A stretch of 64,000 nucleotides of DNA from an uncultured Paracoccaceae bacterium (GTDB lineage: Bacteria; Pseudomonadota; Alphaproteobacteria; Rhodobacterales; Rhodobacteraceae). The position numbers were made by a program, and so were the translations under genes. Each line of letters opens with the position of its first letter. The stretch's first letter is position 1. This document shows, one piece after another, positions 1 to 9,585 of this stretch. Under the pieces are notes generated by a model. It was not told where the DNA came from. It saw nothing but the letters and a program-made list of their open reading frames with translations, and searched no databases. The DNA lies in the NCBI GenBank assembly GCA_905182355.1, contig CAJJBH010000020.1, positions 1 through 64,000 on the forward strand, given 5' to 3'.

Positions 1-75
1 GCCAGTGCCAGTGCGGTCGGTTGTGACCTCGCCCTGTTCCAAAATCTCGCGCAATGCGGCGTGGTATTGTTTCAT
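1..75 (-). CDS. thyA: Thymidylate synthase, N-terminal fragment (cut by window edge)
   Basis: Only the first 25 codons are inside the window; the gene runs off its left edge. The reading begins MKQYHAALREILEQGEV and continues into TTDRTGTG, the conserved N-terminus of thymidylate synthase (dUMP to dTMP with methylene-tetrahydrofolate). I chose the ATG at 75 because family members begin at MKQY. The frame stays open upstream to an ATG at 183, which would add 36 residues with no family resemblance. The gene diverges from the lipoprotein gene at 310. The call is firm for so short a fragment because the DRTGTG motif is diagnostic. Confidence 0.85.
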   Translation of the reverse strand, partial: MKQYHAALREILEQGEVTTDRTGTG

Positions 76-309
76 GCGGGTCTCCGACGCGTTGTCCTTT
101 GGCGGATCGACAAAGGTACAGAATCTAACGACCTCCACCTTATCTAGCGTTTGGCGAATTTTGAACTGCAATATTGGGGTCATTATTTAATCACGGCTGA
201 ACATTAGAATAGCGCCACAAGGGCACGTGATCGTTGTTTTTTGATCCCAACACGCAGATTCATACACGCACGAGGCAGTAATAACGAAACCCAAAAGAGG
301 TTCGGCAGT

Positions 310-1310
310 ATGAGAAGTTATGTAAGCGTTTGCGCTTTAGCGCTGGTCGTTGGTGCGTGCAGCGTGTCCAGCCCGATTGACAGCACTGTGGTTCCCAGCT
401 CTGCCTTGGGTGCCGGAACAACCACAACGCCGACCACTCCTACGACGTCAACAACCGCCATCCCTGCTGATGTTCAAGGTTCGGTTACGTCATTTGCTTA
501 TGACCCTGCTACACAGTCACTTACCATCTCTGGTATTTCCTTTGATGCCGAAGCCATCGCGGTGTCTTACCGTCGCCGCACAGCATTAGACATTACAGCT
601 GCTGATGGCCGCATCGCTTATGAAGCTTACACAGCCCAAGATGATCCTCTTGATGAACACACAACAGCCTACGTCAAATCAATCAGCGACATGACAGCCA
701 CGGTCGCGGTGACAGGTGGCCAGCTTACGTATTATGACGGCGGCACATTGTTCAACCGAACAGGAAACATACGACCCTGTCGTGGCTGATGCAGCTAATA
801 ACACAGGCCTTGTTTCATATGCTGGTGCCTATATTGGATTGTGCAATGTAAACGGTGTAAATACCGATCTGGCCCCTACAGCAGGCACCCCCCGCAGATA
901 TTAGACCGTTTCAGGCATCCACTGTGAATGGCCGCATTTTTATCAATGTGGATTTTGCGCAAAACAGAATTGGGGGCCTTATTTACAGCCGGACATTAAC
1001 TGTACCAGACCCAACCACGGGGGCACCCGTCATTGAAAATGTACCAAACCTGATTTTAGTACCGACCAATCTGGCGGACGACGGGACCTTTACATCGACA
1101 TTACAAATCTCACCATTCACCGATGTTGGGAACTACGCAGGTGTTTTAGGTGGCTCAGATTCCGAAGCGATCGCCGGCAGCCTTTACGTTGACAACCACT
1201 TCGACGATCAGCGCGGTGGTGAAGAAGAATACGGCATCTTTGTTCTTGGCAAATGCGGTACGGCAGCCAGCAATGATCCAGCATTGTGTGCATCTGGTGC
1301 GGCGGAGTAA
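310..1310 (+). pseudogene. TbpB-like surface lipoprotein, disrupted by two frameshifts
   Basis: The product starts MRSYVSVCALALVVGAC, a lipoprotein signal with lipobox VVGAC, followed by a threonine/proline-rich linker (TTTTPTTPTTSTT) and beta-strand-rich sequence. The C-terminal part has features of the small barrel of transferrin-binding-protein-like lipoproteins (LYVDNHFDDQRGGEEEYGIF, then a GK-C ending). The reading moves from frame 1 to frame 2 at about 745-790 and then to frame 3 at a run of six C at 888-893; each piece continues the same protein and would give about 333 residues. An AGAGG ribosome site precedes the ATG. The stop overlaps the Slam-like gene, the usual arrangement for a surface lipoprotein and its assembly factor. 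The assignment by fold is an inference; the frameshifts are seen directly but could be sequencing indels. Confidence 0.6.
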
Positions 1311-2769
1311 AACGCGCATCCAGACCCTTGTTGCTGCGGGATGTGCGGTAATTTGTCTGGGTGCTGGGCAGTCCTTCAGCGCCGATTACACTGATGTCAC
1401 CCCTGCACAGATCCGTCAAATTTCACTGGATAAAGGGCGGTCACTGGCGGTTCAGGCGCTTAACAACAGCAATCCTGTATTGGCGATTGAAATCTCCCGT
1501 GCGCTTTGGGAGGCTGACAAACGCGATTCCGCGACGTATGCAATCATCGCCCTGGCTTATGCGCAGATGGACAACCACAAAGCTGCCCGTAAAGCCGCCG
1601 CGCAGGCCTATCGCTTTACCAAAGTGAAGCCGGACCGTTTGCAAATGGCAGAACTGGCCGCACGATCATCATTACGCGAAGGCCGCCCAACGCTAACCCA
1701 AATTTGGCTGCGCCGCGCCGCAATCAACACAAACGATGAAACCGCCACGCGTCAGATCGCACAAGACTACGGAAAAGTACGCCAACTCAATCCGTGGGGC
1801 TTTCGACTGTTTGGCAGCTTTCGCCCTTCTGACAACGTGAACAACGGGTCCGAAGGTGGCTTACAGGTCATTTATGGCGTCCCTTATATCGGACGTCTAA
1901 GCGGCGCAGACCAAGCGCTTTCAGGTCTTGTTGGCACCATAGACGCGGCTGTCAGCTACAGGTTGAATGTCACCAAAGCCAGCAGCACCAGCATCGGCGC
2001 GCGGGCCTACGTGAAACGTGTGGCCCTTAGCAATGCGGCCAAAATTCTGGCCACGCCAAACCCCACCCCACTGGACCCAAACCCGACGACACCAAGCAAC
2101 AGGGGGTTTGGCAGTACGTTCGCCGAGTTCTCACTAAAACACAGCCGCGAAATTGCAGGATCCAAACGCAATGCCATCGCCAATTATGGTTTGGCGCTTG
2201 ATGGGTCATGGTACGGGCACAACACCAACTATTATTTTGGACGGATCACTGCCGGACGGCGATGGAACTTGTCTGACAACACGCAGCTTAGTTTGAGTGG
2301 TGCTTTTGAAGTGCGCGATGTTCCCTCTTCAACCCTTGCGGACAGCACTATCGTCAGCCTGACGGGTGGTTTGGTTCGACACATGGCCCGCGGTGACACG
2401 TTGCGGTTCATGCTGACCTTTGCCGATACAGACAGCGACAGCAATCAACAGCGTTACAAAAGTGCAAATGTACGTGCAGATTACCAATTTAAAGATACGT
2501 TTGGGCCCAAAAGTTTGAACGCTAAAATCTCGGCAGGTTTGACCGTCGGGTATTCCGATTACGAGGCTTACGGTTTCTTCCCGGTCGCAGCACCTGGTGG
2601 ACGCCAAGAAACCTTTGTTTATGCGGATGTCACAGCCGTTTTCAAAAGCATCGACTATGCGAGGTTTGTGACTGCCGTGACAGTATGGGCGGGGCGTAAG
2701 TCATCAAACGTAAGTCGTTTCAACACTAAAGAATTGTCAGTTTCGTTGGGTATTCAATCAAAGTTTTGA
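1273..2769 (+). CDS. Slam-like outer-membrane protein (TPR domain plus beta-barrel)
   Basis: About 498 residues: a signal peptide (TLVAAGCAVICLGAGQSFSA), a helical TPR-like region over roughly residues 45-170 with repeated A-x-Y-A pairs, then a beta-barrel to the C-terminus ending in SLGIQSKF, an outer-membrane-type last strand ending in Phe. The transition PWGFRLFGSFRPSDNVNNGS matches the start of the DUF560 barrel in surface lipoprotein assembly modifiers (Slam), which move lipoproteins to the outer leaflet. Length also fits that family. The gene overlaps the end of the TbpB-like lipoprotein gene, as Slam genes often adjoin their clients. The start is uncertain: ATG 1273, GTG 1288 and GTG 1297 all leave a signal peptide. 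An unrelated TPR-porin is the alternative. Confidence 0.65.
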   Translation: MIQHCVHLVRRSKTRIQTLVAAGCAVICLGAGQSFSADYTDVTPAQIRQISLDKGRSLAVQALNNSNPVLAIEISRALWEADKRDSATYAIIALAYAQMDNHKAARKAAAQAYRFTKVKPDRLQMAELAARSSLREGRPTLTQIWLRRAAINTNDETATRQIAQDYGKVRQLNPWGFRLFGSFRPSDNVNNGSEGGLQVIYGVPYIGRLSGADQALSGLVGTIDAAVSYRLNVTKASSTSIGARAYVKRVALSNAAKILATPNPTPLDPNPTTPSNRGFGSTFAEFSLKHSREIAGSKRNAIANYGLALDGSWYGHNTNYYFGRITAGRRWNLSDNTQLSLSGAFEVRDVPSSTLADSTIVSLTGGLVRHMARGDTLRFMLTFADTDSDSNQQRYKSANVRADYQFKDTFGPKSLNAKISAGLTVGYSDYEAYGFFPVAAPGGRQETFVYADVTAVFKSIDYARFVTAVTVWAGRKSSNVSRFNTKELSVSLGIQSKF

Positions 2770-2833
2770 GAGGCGGCTGGTATCCTTGCCGCTGCGTGCT
2801 AATCTATTTGTAAGCAATGCAAAGGACTGCACA

Positions 2834-3262
2834 ATGACCCTGAAATACCTTCACACAATGATCCGCGTGGCCGATTTGGAAAAGACGATGGCCTTTTTTG
2901 AACTTCTGGGGATGAAGCAAACAAAACGCTACGACAGTGAAAGCGGTCGTTTTTCGCTGGTTTATCTTGCGGCCCCTGGTGACGAAGATTGCCCAGTTGA
3001 GTTGACGTATAATTGGGACGGCGACGACGGCCTACCGTCAGATAGCCGCCACTTTGGCCACCTCGCCTACGCAGTCGATGACATCTATGAAACCTGCCAA
3101 ATGCTGATGGACAACGGCGTCACAATGAACCGCCCGCCGCGCGACGGTAGAATGGCATTTGTCCGTACACCCGACAATATTTCCATCGAATTGCTCCAAG
3201 CTGGCGATAGTTTGGCACCCGCAGAACCTTGGACCAGCATGGAAAACATAGGCAACTGGTGA
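2834..3262 (+). CDS. Glyoxalase I-like VOC protein
   Basis: A 142-residue protein of the vicinal-oxygen-chelate fold. It begins KYLHTMIRVADLEKTMAFF, the N-terminal beta-alpha module of lactoylglutathione lyases with the first metal-ligand His at residue 6, and has the HFGHLAYAVDD segment opening the second module and ISIELLQ near the end with a Glu in the metal-ligand position. GloA detoxifies methylglyoxal as its glutathione hemithioacetal; the specific substrate here is inferred. AAAGGA precedes the ATG at good distance. The TGA overlaps a GTG that may begin the next gene, suggesting translational coupling. Confidence 0.85.
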   Translation: MTLKYLHTMIRVADLEKTMAFFELLGMKQTKRYDSESGRFSLVYLAAPGDEDCPVELTYNWDGDDGLPSDSRHFGHLAYAVDDIYETCQMLMDNGVTMNRPPRDGRMAFVRTPDNISIELLQAGDSLAPAEPWTSMENIGNW

Positions 3263-4095
3263 TCAGCTTGCGCCATACAGTGACAGGGGCAGCCGCTTCG
3301 ACGTCTGCTTCGACGGGGGCCTCTACATGCACAAATAATTTTACAGCGGCGACTGGGCGTTTCGTTTGTGGGCTAAGGGCAAAGTTCGCCTTGATGGTGA
3401 TGTTCAGTCTCTGCGCCCTACCCGCCCATGCGATTGAGTGCCGGTTGGCCCTTTTGTTGGCCATTGATGTCTCCAGTTCGGTCGATAAAACCGAAGACCA
3501 GTTGCAACGCGGTGGCTTGGTGGCTGCCCTGACCGCCCCTGAAGTCACGGCGGCGTTTTTCGCAAGCGATACACCTGTAGCATTGGCGATTTATGAATGG
3601 TCGGGCCGATACAATCAGGAGATTATCTTAGATTGGATCCTTATAAATTCACCTGCAAAGTTGTTGGGAGCCGCCGAAGTTGTGGCTGCAAGCACGCGCA
3701 GTCACAATGATTTCCCCACGGCGATGGGCTACGCGTTAGGCTATGGCGCTGGCATGTTTGAACGTGCGCCCAATTGCTTGCATCAAACACTTGATATGGC
3801 AGGGGATGGACAAAACAACGAAGGATTTCCGCCTTCTTCTGCCTATAGTGCCTTCCCCTTCTATGGCGTGACCGTTAACGGTTTAGTTGTAAACGCCGCC
3901 GACTTTGAAGCCGAAACAGAACTGATCCCCTTCTATCTGAACGAAGTTATTCGTGGGCCCGGTGCATTTATCGAAATCGCCCAAGGGTTTGAGGACTATG
4001 AAAGGGCCATGCGCCGTAAACTTGAACGCGAATTGTCATTGCGCTTTATCGGCACAATCATTCACCCAAATTCCAACCCGAAAGACGCTGGGTGA
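3259..4095 (+). CDS. DUF1194 secreted VWA-like protein (first of a tandem pair)
   Basis: Function unknown. The mature part opens IECRLALLLAIDVSSSVDK, in which DVSSS matches the metal-ion-dependent adhesion motif DxSxS of von Willebrand A-like folds, and later has LDMAGDGQNN and the FEDYERAMRRKLERE C-terminal helix typical of DUF1194. A signal peptide is visible (RAKFALMVMFSLCALPAHA). Start choice is uncertain: GTG 3259 overlaps the VOC stop (GTGA) but adds a low-complexity Ala/Ser/Thr stretch, while ATG 3394 gives a short signal without its basic residues. The stop overlaps the next gene by 4 bases. Probably an exported protein. Confidence 0.75.
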   Translation: MISLRHTVTGAAASTSASTGASTCTNNFTAATGRFVCGLRAKFALMVMFSLCALPAHAIECRLALLLAIDVSSSVDKTEDQLQRGGLVAALTAPEVTAAFFASDTPVALAIYEWSGRYNQEIILDWILINSPAKLLGAAEVVAASTRSHNDFPTAMGYALGYGAGMFERAPNCLHQTLDMAGDGQNNEGFPPSSAYSAFPFYGVTVNGLVVNAADFEAETELIPFYLNEVIRGPGAFIEIAQGFEDYERAMRRKLERELSLRFIGTIIHPNSNPKDAG

Positions 4096-4811
4096 AACGT
4101 ATCACCCCAACGTTGCTGGCCAGTTCACTATGGTTATCAGCCTTATCTTTCAGCGTCGCCGCAGAATGTAGACAGGCCTTGGCCTTAGGTCTTGATGTTT
4201 CTGGATCAGTTGACGCGCGCGAATACCGGCTTCAAATGGATGGGTTGGCACAGGCGCTGAAGTCCCCCGATGTCACCATTGCTTTACTGGCACAGCCTAC
4301 CACCCCCATAAAGTTGTTGGTCTATGAGTGGAGCGGACCAAACGACCAGCACATCGTTGTGCCATGGACAAACATTACAAGTGACAAAAGCCTTGTGATG
4401 ATTACCAAAAAATTAAATGAAACACAGCGGCGTAACGCCAGCCCCGGCACCGCGTTGGGGCAAGCCATGATTGCAGGCACCAGCTATTTAAACCAAACCC
4501 GATGCTGGTCAAAAACCTTGGATATATCTGGGGATGGTGAATCGAATTTGGGGCCACGCCCAAGGGACGTTAAACCCCTTTTGGAAACATCTAATGTCAC
4601 CATCAACGCACTGGTGATTGGGTCAGATGATGCGGTTATCGGCGACACACGTCAGGTTGAAATTTCACGCCTGTCTGCTTATTTTCGCGCAGAAGTCATC
4701 CTAGGAGCAGACGCCTTTGTCGAGACGTCCCTTGGTTTTAAGGACTACGCAGCGGCCATGACACGCAAACTATTGCGCGAAATCAAGGTGCTGCAATTGT
4801 CGATGCGCTAG
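4092..4811 (+). CDS. DUF1194 secreted VWA-like protein (second of a tandem pair)
   Basis: A 239-residue paralogue of the preceding gene. Its signal peptide is clear (MKRITPTLLASSLWLSALSF, cleaved after VAA) and is followed by ECRQALALGLDVSGSVDARE with a DxSxS motif, the cysteine pattern of its neighbour, KTLDISGDGESN and FKDYAAAMTRKLLRE at the end. It starts with GTG inside the preceding stop (GTGA), so translation is likely coupled. The biological role of DUF1194 proteins is not known to me; the motif suggests metal-dependent ligand binding in the periplasm. Confidence 0.82.
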   Translation: MKRITPTLLASSLWLSALSFSVAAECRQALALGLDVSGSVDAREYRLQMDGLAQALKSPDVTIALLAQPTTPIKLLVYEWSGPNDQHIVVPWTNITSDKSLVMITKKLNETQRRNASPGTALGQAMIAGTSYLNQTRCWSKTLDISGDGESNLGPRPRDVKPLLETSNVTINALVIGSDDAVIGDTRQVEISRLSAYFRAEVILGADAFVETSLGFKDYAAAMTRKLLREIKVLQLSMR

Positions 4812-4844
4812 CCATCAAAAATCGAAAGCTACAACCGTCCAATG

Positions 4845-5354
4845 TCAATAAATGTAGCGGATTTGATCCGTCCAATATCGTTCAACGCGTTTCAATGAGG
4901 ATGTAATGTTTTCCAACCCCTCATGGCCCAACACGCCGCGGCTTTGTAAACCTTCAGCATGGCGCTCAAACAGGTCAGTCACAACATCGCGCACCTTACG
5001 CCCTTGATCGGTCAACTTCACCCGAACGGAACGGCGATCAATCTCGCATCGTTGATGGTGCATATAGCCCATTTCAACCAGTTTTTTAAGGTTGTAGCTC
5101 ACGTTACTGCCTTGGTAATACCCGCGGCTTTTCAACTCGCCAGCCGTAACCTCGTTGTCACCGATATTAAACAACAACATGGCCTGCACCGCGTTGATTT
5201 CCAAAACGCCAACACGCTCAAACTCGTCTTTGATCACGTCCAACAACAATCGGTGCAATCGTTCCACCAGCGACAACGCCTCTAGGTAGCCCCCCATAAA
5301 TCCCGCATCTTGCGGGGTGCTTAGGGCGCGGGCAATAGGATCTTGAATACTCAT
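4845..5354 (-). CDS. MarR-family transcriptional regulator
   Basis: A 169-residue winged-helix protein. The recognition region reads NEVTAGELKSRGYYQGSNVS, followed by the wing CEIDRRSVRVKLTDQGRKV, the D-R-R-S-x-R-V-K-L-T signature of MarR proteins. The ATG at 5354 has GGAGAAG in front; the frame is open further upstream without a better signal. It lies downstream of sdhE on the same strand, 75 bases away, and may be co-transcribed with it. The layout resembles LdtR-type regulators of Alphaproteobacteria, but the ligand and targets cannot be told from sequence. Confidence 0.85.
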   Translation of the reverse strand: MSIQDPIARALSTPQDAGFMGGYLEALSLVERLHRLLLDVIKDEFERVGVLEINAVQAMLLFNIGDNEVTAGELKSRGYYQGSNVSYNLKKLVEMGYMHHQRCEIDRRSVRVKLTDQGRKVRDVVTDLFERHAEGLQSRGVLGHEGLENITSSLKRVERYWTDQIRYIY

Positions 5355-5429
5355 TCGCTTCTCCAACTCAATCTGCTCTTTCAATGCAAATTGCGTCAGA
5401 TTCACCAATAATACGTTAAAACGAGCCGG

Positions 5430-5696
5430 CTAAGCGGATTTTCCCTGCATTTGCACAGAAATCTTTGCTATCATTTGTTTAAATTTTTCAGGGGCTGGAA
5501 CCTGCCCCGTCACCCATTGGTACAAATCCTGATCGTTTTCATCCAGTAGAATATCATACAATTGGATTGTAGCCTCGTCCATCGTATCAAGGTTTTGCGT
5601 CGCATATGCGGACAATATTATATCCATCTCTTTGATACCCCGACGCATCGACCGCATGGCCAATCGCTTGATGCGATGTTCCGGCAGCTCGTTCAT
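5430..5696 (-). CDS. sdhE: FAD assembly factor SdhE
   Basis: An 88-residue all-helical protein of the YgfY/SdhE family (DUF339), which promotes covalent flavinylation of the succinate dehydrogenase flavoprotein SdhA. The diagnostic RGxxE motif is at residues 19-23 (RGIKE) followed by MDIIL, and the C-terminal half has DLYQWVTGQ, also typical. Size matches the family. The start codon overlaps the stop of the upstream XRE gene (ATGA), so the two are coupled. Confidence 0.93.
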   Translation of the reverse strand: MNELPEHRIKRLAMRSMRRGIKEMDIILSAYATQNLDTMDEATIQLYDILLDENDQDLYQWVTGQVPAPEKFKQMIAKISVQMQGKSA

Positions 5697-6100
5697 TCAC
5701 CAGTCTCCATCATTACCTGGCGCAGCCGTTTTTCCAAGCGGGCCATCTGTTCGGCGCGGGCTATCATATCCGCGCGCATCTCACGCAGCTCGTTCAAGAG
5801 CGCACGCATATCTGGTGTGACCTCACTAGTTTCAGCCGGGAAATCTATCCCCTCACCCTGGCCGTTGATCAGCCACATCATTGAAACGTTTAGAATACCC
5901 GCCATTATCGACAAGCGGTTGGCGCGGGGTTCCGATAAATCACCTTCCCAGTTACGGATGGTGCTGGTGCGCACTCCCAAACGGCGTGCCAATTCTTTTG
6001 CAGATAAGCCCGACTGTTCACGCGCGGCAGCAACCCGATCCCCAAAAGTCGCAGCATCTTGGCTGAACCAGTCTGATGTCTCTTCTTGCAGGTCTGTCAT
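5693..6100 (-). CDS. XRE-family helix-turn-helix regulator
   Basis: 135 residues. The helix-turn-helix occupies about residues 25-80: REQSGLSAKELARRLGV is helix 2, RTSTIRNWEGDLSEPRAN the recognition helix and following turn. The C-terminal 45 residues (ALLNELREMRADMIARAEQM) are strongly helical and probably form a coiled coil for dimerisation. I chose ATG 6100; an in-frame TTG at 6133 would add 11 residues. The gene heads a coupled pair with sdhE, which hints at control of respiratory or stationary-phase functions, but no target is visible. Confidence 0.85.
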   Translation of the reverse strand: MTDLQEETSDWFSQDAATFGDRVAAAREQSGLSAKELARRLGVRTSTIRNWEGDLSEPRANRLSIMAGILNVSMMWLINGQGEGIDFPAETSEVTPDMRALLNELREMRADMIARAEQMARLEKRLRQVMMETGE

Positions 6101-6186
6101 TTGATATTCCTTAATTCGGGGCCGTCCCTTCAATGCGCCTTGATCGGTAAGATATGCGCGCCTATTGTGAGAGTATGTAACCCTAA

Positions 6187-7404
<1,218 letters not shown>

Positions 7405-7417
7405 AGAGGAAACGCGT

Positions 7418-7612
7418 ATGGCAGGTGAATTGCCCGACTATTATTTCCGAGTGCGTGAAAATGGTGCTGCGGTTTTCCGAGTCGATACAGAAAACCGCCA
7501 GCGGCGTATTGAGATGGATCGAATCGCGATCATCAACATGCGCAATGGGGAAATCAAACCCCACGGTGAACGGACCTTGTCCGAGGACGACCTTGCGCGG
7601 ATTCATTCGTGA
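7418..7612 (+). CDS. Small hypothetical protein (64 aa)
   Basis: A 64-residue soluble protein of unknown function (begins MAGELPDYYFRVRENGAAVF). It is charged, with alternating beta-type segments (AVFRVDTENRQRRIEMDRIA) and an acidic C-terminus. AGAGGAAACG precedes the ATG at proper spacing. It lies 13 bases after aspC and its TGA touches the ATG of the next small gene, so it is very likely translated as part of an aspC operon. I do not recognise a domain. Confidence 0.7.
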   Translation: MAGELPDYYFRVRENGAAVFRVDTENRQRRIEMDRIAIINMRNGEIKPHGERTLSEDDLARIHS

Positions 7613-7816
7613 ATGGAAGAACGGGCAAGTGTCTTGGCGCACCGGGATATCGAAGACCTTCACCGCGCTGTCGATTACCTAAACCTCACGACGCAATGGG
7701 TGCAATCCAAAGCCTCGCCAGATCAGCTCGACTCCGTCACGGATGCATTGCTTTTGGCCATGCACGACCTTCGCAGCACTTTGGTCCGTAAAAAAGCGGA
7801 CCGCTTGATGAAATAA
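7613..7816 (+). CDS. Small helical hypothetical protein (67 aa)
   Basis: 67 residues predicted to be almost wholly helical (MEERASVLAHRDIEDLHRAV, then a second helix and basic end VRKKADRLMK). The start ATG abuts the stop of the preceding gene (TGAATG), suggesting coupled translation and perhaps a two-protein complex. No family is recognised. The dispersed intergenic repeat begins shortly after the stop. Confidence 0.65.
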   Translation: MEERASVLAHRDIEDLHRAVDYLNLTTQWVQSKASPDQLDSVTDALLLAMHDLRSTLVRKKADRLMK

Positions 7817-7833
7817 TAAGCTACGCGGCTTTG

Positions 7834-7985
7834 CGAGGATTAGGTGTAAACGAGGCTCTGCCCAGATAAGGTATAAACGAGGCTCTGCCTCGTGCTCTGG
7901 GACATTTACGGCCAAAAGAAGCTAAATGATTTATTTCTTTTCGCCGTAAATACTCTGAGAGAGTGCATTGCACGGGACAAAGCCC
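7834..7985 (+). repeat. Dispersed Roseobacter-type intergenic repeat, copy 1
   Basis: The gap between the aspC operon and the MATE gene holds a tandem duplication of the block TAAACGAGGCTCTGCC (at about 7847 and 7873), then GTGCTCTGGGACATTTACGG running into CCAAAAGAA. The last part forms a long inverted repeat: ATTTACGGCCAAAAGAA at 7904-7920 pairs with TTCTTTTCGCCGTAAAT at about 7935-7951. Related copies are at about 16389 and 60196. The convergent position after genes suggests a terminator-like or REP-like role, which is inference. Confidence 0.75.
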
Positions 7986-7993
7986 CTAAGGCG

Positions 7994-9343
7994 TCAGCCT
8001 TGCACCTCAACCCGTCCTAGGATCACACGCCAGAACCGCGCGCTGAGCAATATAGCGGCGCAGGCCAGACCAAGGACCAGACCCATCCAAACCCCAATGC
8101 CGTCATACCCCAGCACAAATCCAAAGATGTAGGAACAGGGCATCCCCACGACCCAATAACTGATGGCAGCTATGAACATAGGTACAGTTGTGTCTTGCAC
8201 ACCGCGCAGCAAGCCCAGCGCTATGGCCTGCGCGCCATCAACCAATTGGAACAGTGCGGCCATCGCAAGCAGGCCAACACCAATTGCAACTATTTGATCC
8301 CGTGCGGGTTCGCTTGATTGCATAAACACCAGCACCAGTGGTTCTGGCCAGACGAGGAAAACCACACTTGTCAGCACCGCCGTGATTAACGACATGATAA
8401 ACACAACCCGTGCGCCGCGGGCAAGGTGATCACGGTCCCCGCGCCCATATGCATTCCCTGCCCGGATCGTGGCCACGTTGCTGATCCCTAAATGCAGCAT
8501 GAACGTGATGCTGGCACATTGCAGCGCAATACCGTGTGCGGCCAATGGCACCGTGCCCAACCATCCCATCATCACAGCTGTCGCCGCAAACAATCCTGTC
8601 TCTGACAATCCCGTAAACCCGATCGGAACGCCCAGTCGGAAAACCCGGCTCAACATTTCCCAATCCGCTTTCCAAAATCGCACAAACAGCTGGTGATGGG
8701 GCAAAACGTACAAAGCGTAAGCGACGATCCCAACCATACCGATGGCCTGCGTCACCAACGACGCGGTTGCGGCACCTGCGATCCCCAACTCGGGTGCGCC
8801 CCAATTGCCAAATATCAACGCGTAATTGATCAATCCGTTGCACAGCGTCGCCAAGACCGCGATCCAAAATACCACCTGCGTCCGTTCAAGGGCGGCCAAA
8901 TAGCTTTTGACAACCATAGCAACCAACCACGGGAACATCCCGTACCCTGCAATGCGTAAATAATTCTGGGCGTCCGCCGCCACGGTTTCAGTCTGCCCCA
9001 TTAACAACAACAACGCTTCGGACCAGATCATAAACGGCATGATCACAACCGCATAGGCCAGCGACAACCACAGCCCCATGCGGGTTACGCGGCGTATGCT
9101 GATCTCGTCATCTTCGGCGTCGAACGTGGCCACCATCGGCATGACGGCAAAGGCAAACCCCGCCCCCATCAAGAACAGAACAAAAAAGTAGCTTGAGGCC
9201 AAGGTCACAGCGGCTAAAGCATCGACGCCGTACCACCCCAGCATGACCGTATCCGTGACACCAATGGCAATTTGGGCAAGATGCCCCCCGACAAGCGGTA
9301 AACCTAATGTGGTAACAGCGCGTGCGTGGGCGGGGTATGACAT
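7994..9343 (-). CDS. MATE-family multidrug/Na+ efflux transporter
   Basis: About 449 residues with twelve hydrophobic segments in two related halves. The N-terminus LGLPLVGGHLAQIAIGVTD and VTLASSYFFVLFLMGAGF are typical of NorM-like MATE exporters, which exchange cationic compounds for Na+ or H+ across the inner membrane. The preferred start is ATG 9343 (MSYPAHARAVTTLGLP); in-frame starts at 9358 and 9388 exist and none has a strong ribosome site. It stands alone, converging on the aspC operon across a repeat. Substrates are unknown. Confidence 0.9.
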   Translation of the reverse strand: MSYPAHARAVTTLGLPLVGGHLAQIAIGVTDTVMLGWYGVDALAAVTLASSYFFVLFLMGAGFAFAVMPMVATFDAEDDEISIRRVTRMGLWLSLAYAVVIMPFMIWSEALLLLMGQTETVAADAQNYLRIAGYGMFPWLVAMVVKSYLAALERTQVVFWIAVLATLCNGLINYALIFGNWGAPELGIAGAATASLVTQAIGMVGIVAYALYVLPHHQLFVRFWKADWEMLSRVFRLGVPIGFTGLSETGLFAATAVMMGWLGTVPLAAHGIALQCASITFMLHLGISNVATIRAGNAYGRGDRDHLARGARVVFIMSLITAVLTSVVFLVWPEPLVLVFMQSSEPARDQIVAIGVGLLAMAALFQLVDGAQAIALGLLRGVQDTTVPMFIAAISYWVVGMPCSYIFGFVLGYDGIGVWMGLVLGLACAAILLSARFWRVILGRVEVQG

Positions 9344-9585
9344 GAATTTTGATTGCATATGATCAGATCTATCAAGGCGTGGGCACAAGGCAATCGCGAA
9401 ATGTGTATTGATACGATTATTCTTGGGGAGCTAGCTGCACTTACCTGCTCAAAGAGGGCTCTTTCGAAAGAATCGCATTTTGAACTCTACCTAACGTGTG
9501 GAATTCCAAAGTCCGGTCTGATCCCAAACCTACAATGGCAAAATGGGAATGCAATTGACAGTCGACATGTTGATGAGGCTTACGC

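Noticed and set aside
888-893. C6 run as a phase-variation switch
   Set aside because: The run is too short to be convincing and a second frameshift in the same gene has no long run; kept only as a possibility.
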